This document shows, one piece after another, positions 35,409 to 44,525 of a stretch of 64,000 nt of DNA (position 1 is the first letter of the stretch; every line of letters begins with the position of its first letter). The notes under the pieces were generated by a model. That model did no database searches. It worked only from the letters and a program-made list of their open reading frames with translations, and was not told where the DNA came from. Origin of the DNA: Candidatus Gastranaerophilales bacterium (GTDB lineage Bacteria > Cyanobacteriota > Vampirovibrionia > Gastranaerophilales > Gastranaerophilaceae); assembly GCA_944324395.1 (NCBI GenBank), contig CALUWC010000008.1:1-64000 (forward strand). The letters run 5' to 3'. The position numbers and the translations under genes are program-made.

Positions 35409-36416
35409 TTATTTTCTTTTAATTTGATAAATTCCTGACTGATCTTTTTCTTCACCGGCATAAATTGAACCAGAAAATACCAAAATTTTAGCCATTTTTT
35501 GAATAGTTGTTTCTCTGGTTTCTTTCCATTCCAATTCGAAAACAGCTTTATCTTTATAATTTGTAACTTTGACAAATCTGAATGCATTCGGATAAGAAAC
35601 CAAAGCCGGTGAACTTACGTACAAAACGTTATCATGCTGTGTAATTTTTGCAGCATGGTAATGCCCCTGAAATACCCCTATAGGATTATCATAACTTTCT
35701 ATCAATTGTTTCAATGCTGTTGCATTTCTCAAACGATGATTGGGACTTGCAAAAGGCTCAATTACAGGAACATGCAAAAAGATTAGAACCGTATCATTTT
35801 TAGAACCGTCTAATTCCTTTTTAAGCCACTTTAACTGGGTTTCATCAATATAACCGTTCGATGTAATTTCATCAGTAATAATATCATCTAAAACTATAAC
35901 TTTATAATGTTTCTTGGGTTCAAAAGAATAATAAGCTTTTTTAAATTTAAAATTCGGATTAGCATTCCGGACCATATCCAAATAAACAAGCGTTGTTAAA
36001 TAACCGCCCACACATCTGTCATGGTTACCGAAAGCAAAATACCAGGGAATATCCAATTTTTGCAAATGCGGAAGCATTGCTCTTAATTCTTTTTCAAAAG
36101 ATTTATCAATTAAATCTCCTGTAAACATCACAAAGTCAAGGTCTTTATTTTCATTTATTTGTGCAATAGCATCATCAAGCAGACGAGGAGATTCACCTGT
36201 CATTTTATAAGTTGTATTGGAACCGTCTTCCAAAAAATGAACATCACTAACCTGAGCAAAATTTAAACTAACAGTTCCTGCACCGCTGTATGCCTGCAAA
36301 CCCCACAACATGCCGGCAGTCAAACAAAGAGTTATAAAGGCATTTAAAACTCTGGTAAAAAAGCCTTCTTTGTTCTCCTTTTTATTGCTGTTCTTGTTGT
36401 GTTTGCGTCTGCTCAT
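35409..36416 (-). CDS. Calcineurin-like phosphoesterase, membrane-anchored
   Basis: 335 residues. A Lys/Asn-rich N-terminus and one membrane helix (about 25-43) precede a metallophosphoesterase domain with QVSDVHF (D/H ligands), MFTGDLID, AFGNHDR and GHYHAAK. The catalytic domain would lie outside the cytoplasm. The start overlaps the upstream TPR gene by 35 nt, so they are translationally coupled. Substrate unknown. Confidence 0.85.
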   Translation of the reverse strand: MSRRKHNKNSNKKENKEGFFTRVLNAFITLCLTAGMLWGLQAYSGAGTVSLNFAQVSDVHFLEDGSNTTYKMTGESPRLLDDAIAQINENKDLDFVMFTGDLIDKSFEKELRAMLPHLQKLDIPWYFAFGNHDRCVGGYLTTLVYLDMVRNANPNFKFKKAYYSFEPKKHYKVIVLDDIITDEITSNGYIDETQLKWLKKELDGSKNDTVLIFLHVPVIEPFASPNHRLRNATALKQLIESYDNPIGVFQGHYHAAKITQHDNVLYVSSPALVSYPNAFRFVKVTNYKDKAVFELEWKETRETTIQKMAKILVFSGSIYAGEEKDQSGIYQIKRK

Positions 36417-37323
36417 TACTGCCGCTTTCTAATATTCCTTTTATTTCATTATATTTATTCTGTAAAAATTCGTCATCATCAGAGAGAATGATTGCTTTAT
36501 CGATATTCATCAATGCACTCATATAATCCTGCATTGCATAATCACAATAGCACATATACTCATAAATTTTTGATGTCTGTATATCAGGTAAAAGTTCTGT
36601 AAAAATATTTTTTGCCCCCTTATAATCACCGGATTTATATAAAATTTTTGCTTTATCGAACTGATATTCCGGACAATTATTGATTTCAATAGCTTTTTCA
36701 TTATCTGCTTTAGATTCTTCCAGCATACCCAGCTCAAACTCGGCACGTGATTTAACAGCATAAGCCAAATCATCATTTGGAACAAAAGTCAAATACTTAT
36801 CAATAGGATTTATAACAGCATCATACCGTCCGACATCATACAGAGTAATAGCAGTTGATAAATATGCCTGAGCAAAATCCGCTCTTGCCGATAATGCACT
36901 GTTAAATGCATCTAAAGCTTTCATATAATCATTTTTATCTCTGTAAAAATTTCCAAGATAATAATATGCTAAATATGCATTTTGACTACTTGCAGCTTCA
37001 TTCAGGGTTGATAACTCCATCTGTTCATCTCCAACCCGCTTATATTCTTGAGCCTGCTTTATTAAAGGATTTACACTTGTAACAAAAGTCTTTTTATCCT
37101 GAGCTATAACATGAGCCAATCCCTTTTTTAAATCAATGACCTGTTGATTATCCGGATTTATTGTTAAAATTTTGTCCAAATATTCCATTGCAGAATTATA
37201 ATCTCCAATAACACAATAATTTGCAGCCATATCAAGATAATCTTCCTCTATTTCATTTGCAAATACAGGAACATAACAACTTACAGCTGCAATTAAAAGA
37301 ATGGATAGCAATAACTTTTTCAT
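36382..37323 (-). CDS. Exported TPR protein, coupled to phosphoesterase
   Basis: 313 residues with a signal peptide (1-22, ending VFA|NE) and several TPR units: AANYCVIGDYNSAMEYLDKIL, YLGNFYRDKNDYMKALDAFNSAL, ISTAITLYDVGRYDAV and YMCYCDYAMQDYMSALMNID. It ends with Gln-rich residues and overlaps the phosphoesterase by 35 nt. Probably a partner or scaffold for that enzyme; not proven. Confidence 0.78.
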   Translation of the reverse strand: MKKLLLSILLIAAVSCYVPVFANEIEEDYLDMAANYCVIGDYNSAMEYLDKILTINPDNQQVIDLKKGLAHVIAQDKKTFVTSVNPLIKQAQEYKRVGDEQMELSTLNEAASSQNAYLAYYYLGNFYRDKNDYMKALDAFNSALSARADFAQAYLSTAITLYDVGRYDAVINPIDKYLTFVPNDDLAYAVKSRAEFELGMLEESKADNEKAIEINNCPEYQFDKAKILYKSGDYKGAKNIFTELLPDIQTSKIYEYMCYCDYAMQDYMSALMNIDKAIILSDDDEFLQNKYNEIKGILESGSNEQTQTQQEQQ

Positions 37324-37448
37324 ATAAAAATTATATCATAAAAGGCTTAATGAACAAAATTTATAAAACAAAACTAACAAGTTTCAAATTTTGGACATTT
37401 AAATATATTTGATAGATAATAAATAAAAGAAAGCTCAGGAACTTGAAA

Positions 37449-38504
37449 ATGGAAAACACAAGAAAGAAAATAGCAGCAGTAGCCTTAAGCGGCGGAGTCG
37501 ACAGTTCTGTAACAGCATTGATTCTACAGCAAAAAGGATATGAAGTTATAGGCATAACAGGCAAAATGATTAAATCTACAGCTTCAGAAATAATTTGCCG
37601 GAATGCACAAAAAGTTGCGGATAAACTCGGAATAAAATTACATATTCTTGACGTAAGTGACAAATTTCAAAAAAAAGTTATTGATTATTTTGAAAACTCA
37701 TATAAAACAGGACAAACCCCGAATCCTTGTATTGTCTGCAACCAATTTATCAAATGGGGTGAAATTTTCAATTATGCAATAAACAATCTCAATGCCGATA
37801 TTTTTGCAACAGGACACTATGCTCAAATTAAAAATGATAACGGCATTTACAAACTATATCCGGCAAAAGATGAACATAAAGACCAATTATATTTTCTTTA
37901 CAGATTAGGTCAAAAAGAACTTTCCAAAACCATTTTTCCGCTGAGCGAGTATGACAAAGAGCAGGTAAAACAAATGGCTTATGATTTTGATCTTCCGCCT
38001 AAATCCTCAAAAGAAAGTCAAGACATCTGCTTTATTCAAAAGCCAAACACAACAAAAAAATATCTCACAGATAAATTCGGACAAATATCCGGAGATTTCA
38101 TAGAAATTTCCACAGGTAAAAAACTCGGAACCCATCAAGGATATTACCAGTATACAATAGGCCAGAGAAAAGGTATAGGGATAGCTGCCCCTTATCCTTT
38201 ATATGTAATAAATATTGATGCTGAAAAAAATATTGTATATCTGGGCAAAAAAGAAGATGATTTAAGAAAGTCTTTAATAATTGAAAATCTCAATTTTTCA
38301 TATCCAACAGAAAAAAAAGACTTTGATGCAATGGTAAAAATTCGTTACAATATGCAAGCTAAAAAAGCACATATAAAAATTATTGAAGGCAAAGCTGAAA
38401 TCGAATTCTATGAACCTGTCAACTCAATTACTCCGGGACAGGCAGGTGTAATGTATGACATGACTGACGGACACTTAATAGGCGGAGGTCAAGTCTGCTG
38501 GTAA
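37449..38504 (+). CDS. mnmA: tRNA 2-thiouridylase MnmA
   Basis: Makes 2-thiouridine at position 34 of tRNA-Lys/Glu/Gln. The 351-residue product has the PP-loop VALSGGVDSSVTALIL (about 11-26), the catalytic Cys in TPNPCIVCNQFIKWG and the second Cys in KSSKESQDICFI, and the family's ATGHYAQI and KDQLYFLYRL blocks. The ATG at 37449 is chosen over the upstream TTG because it is preceded by an AGGA site at a good distance. Confidence 0.94.
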   Translation: MENTRKKIAAVALSGGVDSSVTALILQQKGYEVIGITGKMIKSTASEIICRNAQKVADKLGIKLHILDVSDKFQKKVIDYFENSYKTGQTPNPCIVCNQFIKWGEIFNYAINNLNADIFATGHYAQIKNDNGIYKLYPAKDEHKDQLYFLYRLGQKELSKTIFPLSEYDKEQVKQMAYDFDLPPKSSKESQDICFIQKPNTTKKYLTDKFGQISGDFIEISTGKKLGTHQGYYQYTIGQRKGIGIAAPYPLYVINIDAEKNIVYLGKKEDDLRKSLIIENLNFSYPTEKKDFDAMVKIRYNMQAKKAHIKIIEGKAEIEFYEPVNSITPGQAGVMYDMTDGHLIGGGQVCW

Positions 38505-38594
38505 AGGCAGAATTTAAAAATATTTATCAGCACAATTTTACATTATGAACAATACACCGTCTTATAACTCATTTATATAAACTTCATTATAAGC

Positions 38595-40196
38595 TTAATC
38601 AAACAGGGCATTGATTTTATCTGTAATATCCTGCGGATCTATTTCATTTGTAACTTTGTTTATATCCTGTGCAATTTGGTATAATTTTGCAGCCTCTATC
38701 TTATCACCGGTTATAGCAATTGAACGTGCAAGATTAAAATGAGCAAGTGCATAATTAGGATTGCATTCTACTGATTTTTTAAACATTTCAATGGCTTTCT
38801 GCACTCTTCCTAAATCATCAAGATAAATTACACCGAGATTGTTATAAGCGATATCATAATTTTTATCAAATTCTATAGCCAGCTCATATTCTCTTATTGC
38901 TTCATCTGTATCACCTTTACCCCAGTATAAAAACCCGAGATTACAATGGATTTTTGCATTTTTGGGATTCAATTCCAGTGCATTTCTATACACAGTCAAA
39001 GCATTTTCATAGTCTTCTTTATCATAAAATGCACTGCCAAGATTTATGTAAATGTCAATATCTTCAGGAGTTAAAAGATATGCACTTTGATAAGATGTAA
39101 TTGCAGCATCTAAATCCTGCTTTGCCTCCTGAAACACAAATCCCAAAGTTTGGTTAACAACACTTGTCCATTCTTTGCTGGGATTCAAAGTTATTGCTGT
39201 TTGAAAATGTGATACAGCTCCTTCAATATCACCTTTTACATATAAAATATTAGCTAAATTTGAATGGAATTCAGGCATATTCGGCATAATTTGAATAAGT
39301 TTTTTATACACCTCAATTGCATTATCATAATCGCCTAAATCTTCATAGGCCTTACATAAATGACGGTATGCCGGAATATTTAAATTATCCAGCCATATTG
39401 CCATTTTATATTCCGTAATAGCATTTTCAAACTGTCCTAAAGTTGAATAAATATCCCCTAAAAGACAGTATAACGGAACAAAGCCCGGGGCTTTTTCTAT
39501 TGCATCAATATAAATATCTAACGCTTCATCAAGCCCCTTAGATTGAACCTTCATATAACCTTTGAATAATACCGGCAAAAATTTTGTATAAGAAAAAGCT
39601 TCTTTCACTTTTTTTATAGCTTCTCTATCAAAAGGAAGAGTGACTACAGACATCATATATTCATATAATGATTTAATTTTATTTTTAATAATTCTAAATG
39701 ATGAAATCTCATATAAATTATGAAGCAGATAATGAGATCTGGAACTTGCAAAAGGTGCACATTTAATCGCTTTTTTAGCGTTCATTTCAGCATCAAGAAA
39801 CCGGGCCTTTTTGGTATAAGTTTCAGCAAGCATATGATATGCTTTTGCATATTTTGGATTTTTGGAAACGGCATTATCAAAATAATTGACAGCCTTATCT
39901 AAATCACCTTTATAAAACTGAGCCAGCCCGATTTTATAATAAATTTCTGCCGAATCAATATACGACTCAAGGGCAATTTGATATTCCGTAATAGCCTCAT
40001 CTATATACTGACAGGAAGAATAAATATCCAGATGCCACGCTAAATACAAATCTCCTAACCTTAAATGCAAATCTGCATTCGTGGGGTCTTTTTGAAGTCC
40101 TATCTGGCATAATTCAATTGCTGATTTTACATTGCCGGTTTTAATTTCTTTTTTAATTTTTTTATCTAAAATTTTTGTATCGTTCTTCATATTCAT
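38595..40196 (-). CDS. Large TPR protein
   Basis: 533 residues, almost entirely tetratricopeptide repeats (about thirteen or more), with motifs such as YYKIGLAQFYKGDLDKAVNYF, YKMAIWLDNLNIPAYRHL, IHCNLGFLYWGKGDTDEAIREYELA and AYNNLGVIYLDDLGRVQKAIEMF. There is no signal peptide or membrane helix, so it is cytoplasmic or loosely associated. The start near 40196 follows an AAAGAG site. It may be a scaffold or regulator; partner unknown. Confidence 0.75.
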   Translation of the reverse strand: MNMKNDTKILDKKIKKEIKTGNVKSAIELCQIGLQKDPTNADLHLRLGDLYLAWHLDIYSSCQYIDEAITEYQIALESYIDSAEIYYKIGLAQFYKGDLDKAVNYFDNAVSKNPKYAKAYHMLAETYTKKARFLDAEMNAKKAIKCAPFASSRSHYLLHNLYEISSFRIIKNKIKSLYEYMMSVVTLPFDREAIKKVKEAFSYTKFLPVLFKGYMKVQSKGLDEALDIYIDAIEKAPGFVPLYCLLGDIYSTLGQFENAITEYKMAIWLDNLNIPAYRHLCKAYEDLGDYDNAIEVYKKLIQIMPNMPEFHSNLANILYVKGDIEGAVSHFQTAITLNPSKEWTSVVNQTLGFVFQEAKQDLDAAITSYQSAYLLTPEDIDIYINLGSAFYDKEDYENALTVYRNALELNPKNAKIHCNLGFLYWGKGDTDEAIREYELAIEFDKNYDIAYNNLGVIYLDDLGRVQKAIEMFKKSVECNPNYALAHFNLARSIAITGDKIEAAKLYQIAQDINKVTNEIDPQDITDKINALFD

Positions 40197-40297
40197 AAAA
40201 AGCTCTTTACCACCTATTTTAATTAATTTTATATAAAAAAGCAAGTTAATTAATAGAATTTAGTGTATAATAGAATTTATTATACGGGGGTAATTAA

Positions 40298-41608
40298 ATG
40301 ACAGAAAATAAAATATACTTTGTAGACGTAACAAACAGAGACGGAGTTCAAACATCACGTTTAGGACTGGCAAAACTTGAAAAAACCATAATAAATCTTA
40401 TGCTTGACTCTATGGGGATAACCCAGTCAGAATTCGGATTTCCAACTACAAAACACGAAATAAATTATCTGAACGGAAACCTTGAACTTGTTAAAAGAAA
40501 TGCAATAACTACAACAAAACTTTCAGGGTGGATGAGAGGAATAGCAGAAGATGTCGAACTGTCATTTAAAAATGTTCCCGCTCTGGAAAATGTTAATCTG
40601 TCCCAATCTACATCTCAACAGATGATAAACGGCAAATACATGGGTAAAAAAACTCCCGATGACATTATAAAAATGACTAAAGAAGCTGTTGAATGTGCCG
40701 TTGATAAAGGTGCAAAACTTATCGGTGTAAATGCCGAAGATGCATCAAGGAGTGATATAAATTTTCTCATCAAATATGCATCTGAAGCAAAAAAATCAGG
40801 AGCAAGCCGCTTCAGATATTGTGATACTTTAGGCTATGAAGATCCTCAAACTGCCTATGACAGAATCTACCAAATTGCCAAAGCTATCCAAATGCCTGTA
40901 GAACTTCATTACCATAACGATCTTGGAATGGGAGTTGCCTGTTCTGTTATGGGTGCGAGAGCGGCAATTGATGCAGGTGTTGATGCATATATAAATACTG
41001 CAATAAACGGACTTGGAGAAAGAGCCGGCAACGCAGATTTGGTATCCTGTCTTTTGGCATGCCTGAAATCAGCCGGGTTTAAAAATAAATATCCGATTGA
41101 TGAAAATATTAAGCTTGATAAAGCATGGCAGCTTGCAAAATATACCTCTTATGCCTTCGGAGTTCCTATTCCAATAAACCAGCCTGCCGTTGGTGATAAC
41201 GCTTTTGCTCACGAATCAGGAATTCACGCTGACGGAGCATTAAAAGATCGCAGGAATTACGAACTTTACGACTTTGAAGAACTCGGACGAGGGGAACCTG
41301 AAATTATTGAAACCGGTAGAATGATTACCACAGGAGAATACGGCGGAATTAAAGGTTTCAGAAACGTATATAATAAACTTGAACTTGAATTTAAAGATGA
41401 ACACGAAGCCAGAAATATTCTGGAACTTGTCCGCTATGCAAACGTTCATACCCAAAAGCCGTTAACAACAAGCGAACTAAGATTTATATATTATTATCCA
41501 GATATTGCAGCTCAAATAATGACCGTTTCACCATATTACGAACCAATCGGAGCAATAAAAGATCGTGTTGAATACGAAATTTCCCATCCGCCTGAAAATG
41601 TTATCTAA
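40298..41608 (+). CDS. Homocitrate/isopropylmalate synthase-type DRE-TIM enzyme
   Basis: 436 residues of the DRE-TIM acyl-CoA condensing family. Hallmarks: FVDVTNRDGVQTSRLGL near the N-terminus (the usual DTTLRDGEQ is altered to DVTNRDGVQ), LHYHNDLGMGVA, NGLGERAGNADL and HESGIHADGALKDRRNYELYDFEELGR. It lacks the C-terminal leucine-feedback domain of long LeuA. Candidates are homocitrate synthase or a Re-type citrate synthase. The substrate cannot be read. Monocistronic, GGGGG SD. Confidence 0.75.
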   Translation: MTENKIYFVDVTNRDGVQTSRLGLAKLEKTIINLMLDSMGITQSEFGFPTTKHEINYLNGNLELVKRNAITTTKLSGWMRGIAEDVELSFKNVPALENVNLSQSTSQQMINGKYMGKKTPDDIIKMTKEAVECAVDKGAKLIGVNAEDASRSDINFLIKYASEAKKSGASRFRYCDTLGYEDPQTAYDRIYQIAKAIQMPVELHYHNDLGMGVACSVMGARAAIDAGVDAYINTAINGLGERAGNADLVSCLLACLKSAGFKNKYPIDENIKLDKAWQLAKYTSYAFGVPIPINQPAVGDNAFAHESGIHADGALKDRRNYELYDFEELGRGEPEIIETGRMITTGEYGGIKGFRNVYNKLELEFKDEHEARNILELVRYANVHTQKPLTTSELRFIYYYPDIAAQIMTVSPYYEPIGAIKDRVEYEISHPPENVI

Positions 41609-41717
41609 TCAGCAAGGGGGAAAAATATCATTACAGGTTGACTCCGGTTCAAATATATTTAACTTTAGAGTTACTCACCTTTCTCTATGAGATAGACAAC
41701 TGGCGACAATAAGTTAA

Positions 41718-42923
41718 TTAGAATTTTTCAACTACAAATTCCTGATCCGAATAAGATGGTTCGTATTCAGGTAATTCAGCAGGAGAAATTCCTGACACTG
41801 CAAAATCCATAGCTGCACCTGCTGTATCACCCATACGTCTTTTAGCAAATCCACGTTCAGCATAAAGAGATTTTAATTGTTTGCCATAATGCTTCTGATT
41901 ACCTTGAGCATAAGAAATTAGAATATTATAAGTTTCAAGAGCCGAAGCGTATTCCCCCATCAAATATAAAATATACGCTTTATCAGATGAAATATAAAAC
42001 TGGTTATCTGTATCTTTGGAATCCAGAGAAGATATTAAATCATCATATTCTTGAACAATTCCCTCCGGAATATTATTTTCGATTTTAAATATAGATTTTA
42101 TCCAGAGCATTTGGGAAGTCTCAAGTATCGACAAATTCTTCTTTGTAACATATTCATTAAAAATATCTACAGCATCCGTCGGTGTTGTAACCTTTTTTTG
42201 CATAAATAAAAGATTTGCAAATCTTACATAATCGTGCTTACCAAAATGTTTTCCAGAAATATCCAGTACTGTTTTATAATCCGCCAAAGCTCCTTTATAA
42301 TCCCTTTCCATAGCTTTTGCATAAGCTCTCATATCATATATTTTTACAGATTTAGGATATAGTGCAAAATATACATCAGACATTTTTACTATCTGCCGGA
42401 AATTACGTTTTGCATTTGCATTCAAAGACATTGTGTATCTCATTATCAAAGCCGGAAGGAAAAATAATAAAATAACAATACCTATAACTATTATTTTTGA
42501 ACGATACACTGCAACAAATTCGTCTTTTTTTCCTTGAGGAACATTCGGAGTAAATTTTACTCTTTCATATTTCCCAATATTTCTTAACAAAAAATTGCTA
42601 TATAGATTTGAACAATACAAACGGCAAGCATTAACCAGCACAAGCCACAAAAATTCAAAAAACAATAATCCTATCAAAGAATATTTTACATGTATAAATA
42701 TAAAATATAATAAAAGCGGAATAAGAATATAAGCAATTCTTAGATATCTGTCCAGCATAAATCTGTATTCAAGAACCTTACCGGCATTTGCTTTAGGAAT
42801 TGTTGTCCTGTACAAAAAGCCTGTATCCCCAGTTATACAAAAATTCCTAAATATGGAATTTCCGGACTTGTCAACATAATACAATATAGGACTACTTAAG
42901 TTTTCAAAAATTTCTTTTAACAT
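41718..42923 (-). CDS. Membrane protein with TPR-like domain
   Basis: 401 residues. Hydrophobic helices (about 62-80, 82-97 and 145-165) lie in the N-terminal half. The C-terminal half (about 180-400) has TPR-like repeats (YDMRAYAKAMERDYKGALADYKTVLD, DKAYILYLMGEYASALETYNILI). Unknown function. It follows the RNase H-like gene on the minus strand at a distance of 30 nt. Confidence 0.65.
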   Translation of the reverse strand: MLKEIFENLSSPILYYVDKSGNSIFRNFCITGDTGFLYRTTIPKANAGKVLEYRFMLDRYLRIAYILIPLLLYFIFIHVKYSLIGLLFFEFLWLVLVNACRLYCSNLYSNFLLRNIGKYERVKFTPNVPQGKKDEFVAVYRSKIIVIGIVILLFFLPALIMRYTMSLNANAKRNFRQIVKMSDVYFALYPKSVKIYDMRAYAKAMERDYKGALADYKTVLDISGKHFGKHDYVRFANLLFMQKKVTTPTDAVDIFNEYVTKKNLSILETSQMLWIKSIFKIENNIPEGIVQEYDDLISSLDSKDTDNQFYISSDKAYILYLMGEYASALETYNILISYAQGNQKHYGKQLKSLYAERGFAKRRMGDTAGAAMDFAVSGISPAELPEYEPSYSDQEFVVEKF

Positions 42924-42953
42924 AACACTAATAATTATAATTGATAAACCGAT

Positions 42954-43625
42954 TTATGCCAAATCTGATTTAGCAGCAAGACTCCTTTCAAAATTATAAA
43001 CATCGGTTGATATATTCAAATTATCTTTAATATCAATAACATCAAGCCCTCTGAAATTATATATAACATTTATCATTTCAGGATTATTGGCATATTCTTT
43101 TGCAAGAATAGCACCCAATATTGCCTCCAGATGGGACATAGGAATCATATTTACCGGAAGATCTTCAAATCCCCATTCATACTTCAAAGCTTGTTGCAAA
43201 AATTTACAATCAGCAGGAGAACGATCTTTGTAACAAGAATTTAAATGCATACTCTGTCTTGTCATATAAATATCAAAACGATTAACTGTAATACCACGTT
43301 CAGAAAGTTCTTTTAAATATTCAGAGCCTCTGTTTGAATGTCTTTGAGTCCAGTTATCACGATTAGGCATCAGTTTGTTAGTTGAAACAAGCTGATACGG
43401 TTTTGACAATATTCGCCATTTGCCTTCAAGCATCGTTCTATCAGACGGAACTGAAACACATATTTTGGAATTTTTTAATGATGAAAAATTTTCAAAAAAG
43501 AACATTACATCATTCATTTTGTAAGCTTTATCAAGAAGAATAATTTTATTATCTTCATCAACTACAGCAATTCCTGAATCCATACTTGAACCTGCTGCCA
43601 GCGACAAACCTATATAATAATTCAT
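42954..43625 (-). CDS. RNase H-fold-like conserved protein
   Basis: 223 residues. The N-terminus YIGLSLAAGSSMDSGIAVVDEDNKIILLDKA and the later HLEAILGAILAKEY suggest an actin/RNase H-like fold of the DUF429 kind, but the assignment is weak. It starts 9 nt after the map stop, so it probably belongs to the map operon. Function unknown. Confidence 0.5.
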   Translation of the reverse strand: MNYYIGLSLAAGSSMDSGIAVVDEDNKIILLDKAYKMNDVMFFFENFSSLKNSKICVSVPSDRTMLEGKWRILSKPYQLVSTNKLMPNRDNWTQRHSNRGSEYLKELSERGITVNRFDIYMTRQSMHLNSCYKDRSPADCKFLQQALKYEWGFEDLPVNMIPMSHLEAILGAILAKEYANNPEMINVIYNFRGLDVIDIKDNLNISTDVYNFERSLAAKSDLA

Positions 43626-43634
43626 TTATATCTC

Positions 43635-44390
43635 CTAATTCATTAATTTAGTTGTAATTAATGGACCATCATCTGTTGCAATAACAGTATGTTCGAAATG
43701 TGCCGACGGTTTGCCGTCTTTTGTACTTACAGTCCAGCCGTCTTCTTGAGAAACAACTACATCATCACCGCCCAAATTTAACATAGGCTCAATTGCAATC
43801 GCAACATTTGACTTTATTAAAGTATTATCACCGACACTGTAATTGAACAAGAACGGATCTTCATGCATTTCATGTCCGACACCATGTCCGCCGTATTGAC
43901 GCACAATTCCGTAACCTTCACGATTGGCAACTGCTTCAATTGCTTTAGAAATATCATCTAACACATTTCCCGGACACATTTGTTCTATACCTGCATAAAG
44001 TGATTCTTCAGTAACTTTCATCAACTTATCAATTTCATCAGATACTTTTCCGACACGATATGACCATGCACTATCTCCAACCATACCGCCATAAGTTGCA
44101 CCGACATCTATTGCAATAATGTCACCCTCCTTTAAAATAACATCTTCAGAAGGAATACCATGAACAACCTGCTCATTTACTGATGTACAAATACTTGCAG
44201 GAAAACCGGCATACCCTAAAAATGTAGGCACTGCACGATTTTCTTTAATAATATGCATTGCAATATTATCTAACTCTTTTGTAGAAATGCCCGGTTCAAC
44301 AACCTCTTTCATTTTCTGATGCACAAGAGCAACAATATGACCTGCATGACGCATTCTTTTAATTTCATCTCTTGATTTTCTATTTATCAT
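43635..44390 (-). CDS. map: Methionine aminopeptidase, type I
   Basis: Removes the initiator Met from nascent proteins. The 251 residues show EDVILKEGDIIAIDVGATYGGMVGDSAW (metal ligands D97- and D108-type), YGGHGVGHEMHEDPF with ligand His, IAIEPML and FEHTVIATDDG. This is the compact type I form without an N-terminal extension. It precedes two genes on the same strand. Confidence 0.95.
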   Translation of the reverse strand: MINRKSRDEIKRMRHAGHIVALVHQKMKEVVEPGISTKELDNIAMHIIKENRAVPTFLGYAGFPASICTSVNEQVVHGIPSEDVILKEGDIIAIDVGATYGGMVGDSAWSYRVGKVSDEIDKLMKVTEESLYAGIEQMCPGNVLDDISKAIEAVANREGYGIVRQYGGHGVGHEMHEDPFLFNYSVGDNTLIKSNVAIAIEPMLNLGGDDVVVSQEDGWTVSTKDGKPSAHFEHTVIATDDGPLITTKLMN

Positions 44391-44525
44391 AATTTCTTCC
44401 CTACCCTTAATCTTAGGGTATCACAAAAAAAAAGATAAAATCAAATTTGTGAAATTTTACATAACATTTCTTTTGTAATAAAATATAGGTATAGATTTAT
44501 ATTTAGATTATGAGGGAAGTAATAA

